Positions 59,597 through 64,000 of a stretch of DNA of 64,000 bases are shown in pieces. A model generated the notes under the pieces. The model did not search any database. It was not told where the DNA came from and worked only from the letters and a program-made list of their open reading frames with translations. The position numbers and the translations under genes were made by a program. The DNA comes from Polyangiaceae bacterium. Lineage in GTDB: Bacteria > Myxococcota_A > Polyangia > Polyangiales > Polyangiaceae. The DNA lies in assembly GCA_020846005.1 (NCBI GenBank), contig JADLEQ010000085.1, positions 148,234 through 212,233 of the forward strand. The letters are read 5' to 3'. The first letter of the stretch is position 1. Each line of letters starts with the position of its first letter.

Positions 59597-60007
59597 TCAC
59601 CCGGCGTCGCGGGTGCCGCGGAGGACGACCTGCAGCTCTCGGATCCGGTACCCGGGGATCGGCGCGACGCGGCCCACGTCGACCGCATCCCAGGGGAGAT
59701 CGCGGACCTCACCCGTCCGGTCGTCGACGAAGTGGTGGTGCGGCTCGACCCGCGGATCGAACACGACGTGCCCCTCGGCGAGCGCGAGCTCACGGAGCAG
59801 CCCGGTGCGTACGAGCAGGTTGAGCGTGTTGTAGACGGTCGCCTTCGACAGCACGGGCAGGCTGCCGCGGACGCGCTGGTAGACCTGCTCCGCGGAGGGA
59901 TGCTCGTCCGTGAACAGCACGTAGTCGGCGACCGCGACGCGCTGGGCCGACGCCTGGATCCCGTGCGCGCGGAGCCGATCGACGGTGGCCTCGTTCACCC
60001 CTCCCAC
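59597..60007 (-). CDS. Fur-family transcriptional regulator, PerR-like
   Basis: The 136-residue protein has the winged-helix lead VDRLRAHGIQASAQRVAVADYVL, SAEQVYQRVRGSLPVLSKATVYNTLNLLVRTGLL (recognition helix), and a metal-site block FDPRVEPHHHFVDDRTG, as in Fur/PerR. It has no cysteines, so the structural zinc site of classical PerR (two CxxC) is absent. It lies directly upstream of ahpC, so repression of ahpC by peroxide sensing is inferred. GTG at 60007 or 59998 are possible starts. Confidence 0.88.
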   Translation of the reverse strand: MGGVNEATVDRLRAHGIQASAQRVAVADYVLFTDEHPSAEQVYQRVRGSLPVLSKATVYNTLNLLVRTGLLRELALAEGHVVFDPRVEPHHHFVDDRTGEVRDLPWDAVDVGRVAPIPGYRIRELQVVLRGTRDAG

Positions 60008-60074
60008 ATGGGCTGGCGCGCCGCGGCGTCAATCCCCCGGGCCGGTCCGTCCGTCCAGTGGTAGTCGTGTGGGG

Positions 60075-61370
60075 GTGAGCCGCAACCGCTCCGTCGCCGT
60101 CGCGTGGGCCGCCGCGTTGGGCTCGGCCTGCGAGGGGGGCGCGCCGGCGCCTGGAGCGACCGGGGCTCGGACCGAGGTCGGCGTCGAGGTCGGCGCGCCC
60201 GGCTCTCGCGCGGCGGCTTCGGGAGCTCCGAGCGCGTCCCCTGCGCCTTCCGCTGCGCCTTCCGCGTCTGCGCCCGCCGCGCCTGCGCGCGCGGCGGCGT
60301 CGGCGGCGCACCCAGCGACCTGCCCGCCCGACACCCGGGCCATCCCGGGAGGCCTCTTCCGGGTGGGGAGCCCGCTCAGCAGCGGCGCTGCCGAGGAGTC
60401 TCCGAGCTTCGTGACGCGCGTCGCGCCGTTCTGCTTGGATCGCACCGAGGTCACGTTGCGGGCGTACCGGGCGTGTCAGGCGAGCGGCGCCTGCAGCGCG
60501 GCGAGCCGCGCGGGCCGCTTCTGCAACGAGCGCCTCGGGGGGCGCGAGGAGCACCCCGTCAACTGCGTCACCTGGCACCAGGCGGCGGCCTACTGCGAGC
60601 ACGTCGGCCGCCGACTGCCGGCGGAGACCGAGTGGGAGTTCGCGGGGCGTGGCGGCGAGCGCGGCCTAGAATACCCGTGGGGGAACGAACCGCCCGACGG
60701 CCGGACGTGCTGGAAGCACGTGGGGGGCACGTGCGCCGTGGGCGAGTACCCCGCCGGGGCCTTCGACCTCCTCGACCTGGGAGGGAACGTCTGGGAGTGG
60801 ACGGCGGACTGGTTCGGCGCCTACCCGTGGGAGCCGACGGACGGCCACGCGCGCTCGTACCGCGGCGGCAGCTGGAGCCGCCGCTTCGAGAAGTGGATGC
60901 GCCCGCGCCTCCGCAACCGCAGCGCCCCGGACGACTTCGGCTCCCACCTGGGCTTCCGCTGCGCGCTCACGCTCCCCGGCGTCGAGTGCCCGTACGGGCC
61001 GCGGGACGGGGGGAGAGGATGCGCCCGCGGCGTCGAGACGGCGGACTGCCCCGCGGGCCAGCGCTGGAACGGCGCGCGCTGCGCGCGGCCGGGCGAGCCC
61101 CGATGCGCCGCGGGGCGGATCGAGCGGCCCGGGCGCGGGTGCGTGCTCGAGCGCGTGGCGGACGGCCCGGCGCCCGGAGCCGCCGGCGAGCCGATCGCGT
61201 GGGTCCGGGCGCCCGCCCACGACGCCGACTGCGCCGCCCACCAACCGGGCCGCCCCCACGGCTACCATGCGACCGGCGGCACCCACCAGGCGCGGAACGC
61301 CGCGGGGGCGGCGCGCGGCTGCAAGAACCGCGACGTGGGAGTCGGCTGGAACTCCACGTGCTGCCCGTGA
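60075..61370 (+). CDS. Probable lipoprotein with SUMF1 (FGE-like) domain and Cys-rich tail
   Basis: The 431-residue protein has a short signal ending near Cys 19 (WAAALGSAC, weak lipobox), a Ser/Ala/Pro-rich linker, a SUMF1-like domain (about 85-305: IPGGLFRVGSP, CLDRTEVTLRAYRAC, VNCVTWHQAAAYCEHVGRRLPAETEWEFAGRGG, YPWGNE, LDLGGNVWEWTADWFG, YRGGSWSRR, HLGFRCA) and a Cys-rich C-terminus. The catalytic cysteine pair of FGE after the RGGS block is replaced by WSRRFEKWM, so it is probably not a formylglycine maker. GTG start; the gene is divergent from the Fur-family gene. Confidence 0.83.
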   Translation: MSRNRSVAVAWAAALGSACEGGAPAPGATGARTEVGVEVGAPGSRAAASGAPSASPAPSAAPSASAPAAPARAAASAAHPATCPPDTRAIPGGLFRVGSPLSSGAAEESPSFVTRVAPFCLDRTEVTLRAYRACQASGACSAASRAGRFCNERLGGREEHPVNCVTWHQAAAYCEHVGRRLPAETEWEFAGRGGERGLEYPWGNEPPDGRTCWKHVGGTCAVGEYPAGAFDLLDLGGNVWEWTADWFGAYPWEPTDGHARSYRGGSWSRRFEKWMRPRLRNRSAPDDFGSHLGFRCALTLPGVECPYGPRDGGRGCARGVETADCPAGQRWNGARCARPGEPRCAAGRIERPGRGCVLERVADGPAPGAAGEPIAWVRAPAHDADCAAHQPGRPHGYHATGGTHQARNAAGAARGCKNRDVGVGWNSTCCP

Positions 61371-61438
61371 GCGGCGCCGCCGCGCCGTGCGCGGACGGCC
61401 TGCCCGCCCGCCCGTGGTCGTGCTCTGATGGCGCGCGC

Positions 61439-62341
61439 GTGCCACGCCCCGACCTCGAGCGCTTCCTGCCCCGCGCCGCGCGCCTGCTCGGCCCGGCCCT
61501 GCTCGGCGCGGCCCTGCTCGGCGCGTGCTCCGCCGGGCGCGCAGGGCGCGCGGGAGCGGGGGAGGCCGAGCCGGCGCTGCGCCCCCTCGCGCCGCCGAGC
61601 GGAGGCGCGGACGGGCCGGCCCGCTCGCCCGACGCGAGCGCGGGCGCGCCGGAGCCCCCGGCCGAGGCCGGGAGCGAGGCGGCGCCCGCCGGCGCGACGG
61701 ACGCGGCCGCCTCGCCGGACGCGGCGACAGGGGAGGGGGGGAGCGGCTCGGAGCGCCCCGCGCTCGACGGGGGCGCCCCACCGCCGCTCCCCGCGGGGAC
61801 CAAGGTGCTCCACGTCGGCGACTCGTTCGCCGCGGCGCTCGGGATCGAGCTGAACCACGCGCTCGAGGCCCGGGGCGTCCGGGGGCTGCTCCGCTACAAG
61901 ACCGCGAGCTTCATCCCCGAGTGGGCGAGCGGGAACGACCTGCCCCACTACATGCGCACGCACGACCCGGACCTGGTGATCGTGACGCTCGGCGCGAACG
62001 AGACGGCGATGAAGGAGCCGGGGCTCCGCGCCGCGTCGGTCCGCAAGCTCGTCGGGGTGCTCGGTGGGCGCCCGTGCGTGTGGATCGCGACCCCGCTCTG
62101 GGGCGCGGACAACGGCCTGATGGCCGTCATCCGCGCGAACGTCGCGCCGTGCCGCTTCCTCGACTCGAACTCCGCGCGCTTCTTCGACGACGCGACGCCG
62201 GTCCGGGACATGCCCAGACTGCCCGACAAGATCCACCCCACGATGCGCGCACGCGCGCGCTGGGCCGGGTTCGTCGTCGAGTGGCTCGCGCGCGAGCGTG
62301 CGCCCGAGCCCGGTCGCCCGTGGGCGCTGCGGCCGGAGTGA
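61439..62341 (+). CDS. SGNH/GDSL-like hydrolase lipoprotein
   Basis: The 300-residue protein has a lipoprotein signal (ALLGAALLGAC, Cys near 25), an Ala/Pro/Gly-rich linker to about 115, and an SGNH domain: VLHVGDSFAAALG with S129, LVIVTLGANETAM (block III N), and the closing D--H in LPDKIHPTMRA. Such domains are esterases or acyl/acetyl hydrolases on sugars or lipids. GTG at 61439 is inferred as the start just before the signal. It lies 68 bp after the SUMF1 gene, in the same direction. Confidence 0.85.
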   Translation: MPRPDLERFLPRAARLLGPALLGAALLGACSAGRAGRAGAGEAEPALRPLAPPSGGADGPARSPDASAGAPEPPAEAGSEAAPAGATDAAASPDAATGEGGSGSERPALDGGAPPPLPAGTKVLHVGDSFAAALGIELNHALEARGVRGLLRYKTASFIPEWASGNDLPHYMRTHDPDLVIVTLGANETAMKEPGLRAASVRKLVGVLGGRPCVWIATPLWGADNGLMAVIRANVAPCRFLDSNSARFFDDATPVRDMPRLPDKIHPTMRARARWAGFVVEWLARERAPEPGRPWALRPE

Positions 62342-62700
62342 GATTCCGCTTGCGCCCGGCCGGGGGCTCACATAGGCTGCCCCCGTGGCGATGGGTCCGG
62401 AACCGGGTTGGAGCGCGCTCGCCGGTCACGCGAGGCGATCGGGCGAGGCGATCGGGCGAGGCGATCGGGCGAGGCGATCGGGCGAGGCGAACAGCCGAGG
62501 CGGGCCGACGCGCCGGCCCCCCTTGGCGCGGGTCTTCCGGCGCGCGCGTATGCAGGGCTAGCGTCGAGCGCCCGCGCGCGTGCCGCGGGGCGGCCCGCCG
62601 GCGCCCCGCCGAGGGGAGCGGTGTTCGTGTATGCTCGCGCCCGGCTCATGGGCTCACGGTGCGCGGCGCGCCACGGCTCAGGGGCGGGAGTGAGGCGAAG
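62342..62700. other. 359-bp intergenic region, mostly featureless apart from a tandem repeat
   Basis: The stretch holds the 13-bp tandem repeat at 62431-62490. I see no convincing coding frame or RNA gene; the frames that remain open across it contain low-complexity Arg/Gly/Ala text produced by the repeat. A promoter for the next gene is likely but none is clear. Confidence 0.7.
62431..62490. repeat. 13-bp direct tandem repeat, four full copies and a part copy
   Basis: The unit CGAGGCGATCGGG starts at 62431, 62444, 62457 and 62470, then a partial CGAGGCGA at 62483. Thirteen is not a multiple of three, so it reads in all frames and is noncoding. Confidence 0.95.
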
Positions 62701-63813
62701 ATGAGCACGAAGCCGTGGTTGGGACGTGTGGCGCGCGTGAGCGTGGTGGTGGCGCTCGCCGGCGCTTGCGGTGGCGGCGAGGGCGGTGGCGGAGGCGTCG
62801 GGGGCGGCGGAGGCGCCGTATGCGGCGTCGGTGACACGCGGGCGTGCCTCGGCCCCGGGCAGTGTTCCGGTGCGCAGGCGTGCCTGGCCGATGGCAGCGG
62901 CTACGCCGCTTGCGACTGCGGTGGCGCGGCGGGCGGCGCCGGCGCGGGCGGCCTTGCAGCCGCGGGAGGCGGAGCCGGAGCGCCCGGCGGCGCGAGCGGG
63001 AGCGGCGGCGCGAGCGGGAGCGGCGGCGCGAGCGGGAGCGGCGGCGCGAGCGGGAGCGGCGGCGCGAGCGGGAGCGGCGGCGCCGCCGGCGGGCCTGCGC
63101 CGTGCCCGGAGGGCCGCGGCCCCACCATGGTTCGGGTCGACTCGTTCTGCATCGACACCACCGAGGTGACGCAGGGCCAGTACGCCGTGTTCCTCGCGGA
63201 CAAGGCGGGCGACATGACGGGCCAGCGCGCCGACTGTCAGGATGTCAACGTGTCGTACGCGCCCACGGATGACGGCGGCGGCTTCTGTCGTGGTCGGCAC
63301 AGCCCCGACGGCGAGGCGGACAAGCCGGCGAACTGCGTCGACTGGTGCGACGCGTGGGCGTTCTGCACCTGGGCCGGGAAGCGGCTCTGCGGCAAGGTGG
63401 GCGGTGGGCCCGCCGTCAAGGACATGACCGACCCGACGGTCAACGAGTGGCAGACCACCTGTACGCAAGGGGGCACGAGTACGTTCTGCTACGGGTCCGA
63501 CTGGTCCATGTTCCCCGATCGCAAGTGCACGGTGGGCTCGCACTATGTTGACGCAGTTCCCACGGCGGAAACGTGCCGAGGTAGCTTCCCGCCGTACGAT
63601 CGAGTCTACGATCTCACGGGCAATGTCGCCGAGTTGGTGGACATCGTCGACAAGCCCTTCGTCCTCGGTACGAGCGCGTGGTGGAACTACGCGTACGGAG
63701 GCTCCCACAAGATGGGGGGGGACGGCACCGAGTTGGAGTGCACGTCCCAGATGAGGGTCGCAGGCTGGACGGGCGTGAGCCCAGAGGTCGGCTTCCGCTG
63801 CTGCGCGGACTGA
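62701..63813 (+). CDS. Lipoprotein with GASGSG linker and SUMF1 (FGE-like) domain
   Basis: The 370-residue protein has a signal with VVALAGACGGG (Cys near 23), Gly-rich stretches around a Cys pair module, a GASGSG repeat (about 95-128), and a SUMF1 domain (about 138-370: MVRVDSFCIDTTEVTQGQYAVFLAD, ANCVDWCDAWAFCTWAGKRLCGKVGG, VYDLTGNVAELVDIVDKP, YGGSHKMGGDGTELEC, EVGFRCCAD). The layout matches the end of the protein at 48663-50798 (WAGKRLCGK/R), so the two are related. No FGE Cys pair is seen. ATG at 62701. Confidence 0.85.
   Translation: MSTKPWLGRVARVSVVVALAGACGGGEGGGGGVGGGGGAVCGVGDTRACLGPGQCSGAQACLADGSGYAACDCGGAAGGAGAGGLAAAGGGAGAPGGASGSGGASGSGGASGSGGASGSGGASGSGGAAGGPAPCPEGRGPTMVRVDSFCIDTTEVTQGQYAVFLADKAGDMTGQRADCQDVNVSYAPTDDGGGFCRGRHSPDGEADKPANCVDWCDAWAFCTWAGKRLCGKVGGGPAVKDMTDPTVNEWQTTCTQGGTSTFCYGSDWSMFPDRKCTVGSHYVDAVPTAETCRGSFPPYDRVYDLTGNVAELVDIVDKPFVLGTSAWWNYAYGGSHKMGGDGTELECTSQMRVAGWTGVSPEVGFRCCAD
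62988..63085. repeat. 18-bp tandem repeat coding (GASGSG)n
   Basis: GGCGCGAGCGGGAGCGGC repeats five times from about 62989 in-frame in the SUMF1 lipoprotein. Similar units occur at 34549 and 50519. Confidence 0.9.
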
Positions 63814-63824
63814 CGAGTAGCGAC

Positions 63825-64000
63825 GAGGAGGAGAGCGTGATGACGACGTGGCGAGATCGATGGCTCCGGCCGGCGCCCCCTGTGTCAACGTCTCGTGAGA
63901 CAGCTCCCCCTTGTAATGTATGTAGCGATGGGCGGAGAATGGACCCGAGATCGTGCCGAAACCCGCATCTGTACCTGAGGCGGCGGCCAGCCCCGCAAGC
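63825..64000 (+). CDS. Start of a further gene or a broken gene, partial
   Basis: GAGGAGGAG at 63825-63833 lies 6 bp before ATG 63840, a strong ribosome site 26 bp after the SUMF1 gene. The frame stays open to the window end, but after about 14 residues the codon use changes (PVSTSRETAPPCNVCSDG) and local GC falls. The DNA from about 63883 begins TGTCAACG and holds GTCTCGTGAGAC, as some insertion-sequence ends do. So the gene may be interrupted near 63880. Low confidence. Confidence 0.35.

Noticed and set aside
60075..61370. A true formylglycine-generating enzyme
   Set aside because: The catalytic cysteine pair is not seen after the RGGS block, so only the fold is called.
1..64000. tRNA, rRNA or riboswitch genes
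   Set aside because: No cloverleaf ends, T-loop GTTCGA boxes in context or rRNA-like stretches were recognised; a covariance search would be needed to settle it.

Overview
The window is about 64 kb of very GC-rich DNA with dense, tightly packed genes and many GTG starts. It looks like the chromosome of a myxobacterium or close relative (Myxococcota, Polyangiales/Sandaracinales-like). The signs are cytoplasmic and membrane-linked Ser/Thr kinases next to TPR/PEGA-type exported proteins, many lipoproteins with Gly/Ala/Ser-rich linkers and Cys-rich repeats, several SUMF1 (FGE-like) domains, a second-type Lon protease, and DUF4139, BolA and Grx4 genes. No rRNA, tRNA, CRISPR array or intact phage was recognised. 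The placement rests on style and gene content, not on a marker gene.

Layout. 1-240 is the 3' end of ptsI. 376-7689 is a run of forward genes, mostly translationally coupled: an SDR epimerase, a Sel1-repeat lipoprotein, a DegT-type aminotransferase, an ArnC/GtrB-like glycosyltransferase, an ATP-grasp ligase and a methyltransferase. Together they resemble an amino-sugar or glycolipid decoration pathway. A cardiolipin-synthase-like PLD follows, then an HD phosphohydrolase and a 726-residue protein of uncertain function. 12511-15273 holds divergent lysA and pyk, and pyk is coupled to a Ser/Thr kinase with an exported TPR partner. 18218-19956 is a methyltransferase/beta-propeller lipoprotein pair. 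20045-22162 holds a small membrane protein, a RimB-like aspartic protease and a RimK ligase fused to an RCK_C domain.

22188-26878 contains two unknown genes on the minus strand, a 26-bp tandem repeat, a DUF4139 lipoprotein, BolA and a CGFS glutaredoxin. 26922-30967 (minus) encodes an alpha/beta-hydrolase lipoprotein, apt and surE. 31025-35680 has an unknown membrane protein, an EpmA/GenX-like ligase coupled to an isolated SctS/FliQ-type export protein, two tandem paralogous lipoproteins and pgsA. 35692-39962 (minus) is lipoprotein-hisB-hisH-hisA-TPR/AIM24. 40043-44814 is a Lon protease coupled to a membrane metalloprotease with the HELAH motif, followed by a lipoprotein, ilvE and a hydrolase.

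47813-57535 is the most intriguing stretch. It holds a Ser/Thr kinase, a TPR/PEGA membrane protein and a lipoprotein with eight Cys-rich repeats plus a SUMF1 domain, coupled on the minus strand. An UgpABCE-like ABC importer is split around this module: one permease lies at its downstream end, and the SBP, ATPase and other permease sit about 6 kb away on the opposite strand. 57557-60007 is a Fur/PerR-family regulator - ahpC - ahpD - TSUP exporter group with a PerR-like palindrome before ahpC. 60075-63813 carries two more SUMF1-domain proteins and an SGNH hydrolase. The window ends in a gene start that may be cut by an insertion-sequence end.

All functions are assigned from motifs read by eye. 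No database search was run.
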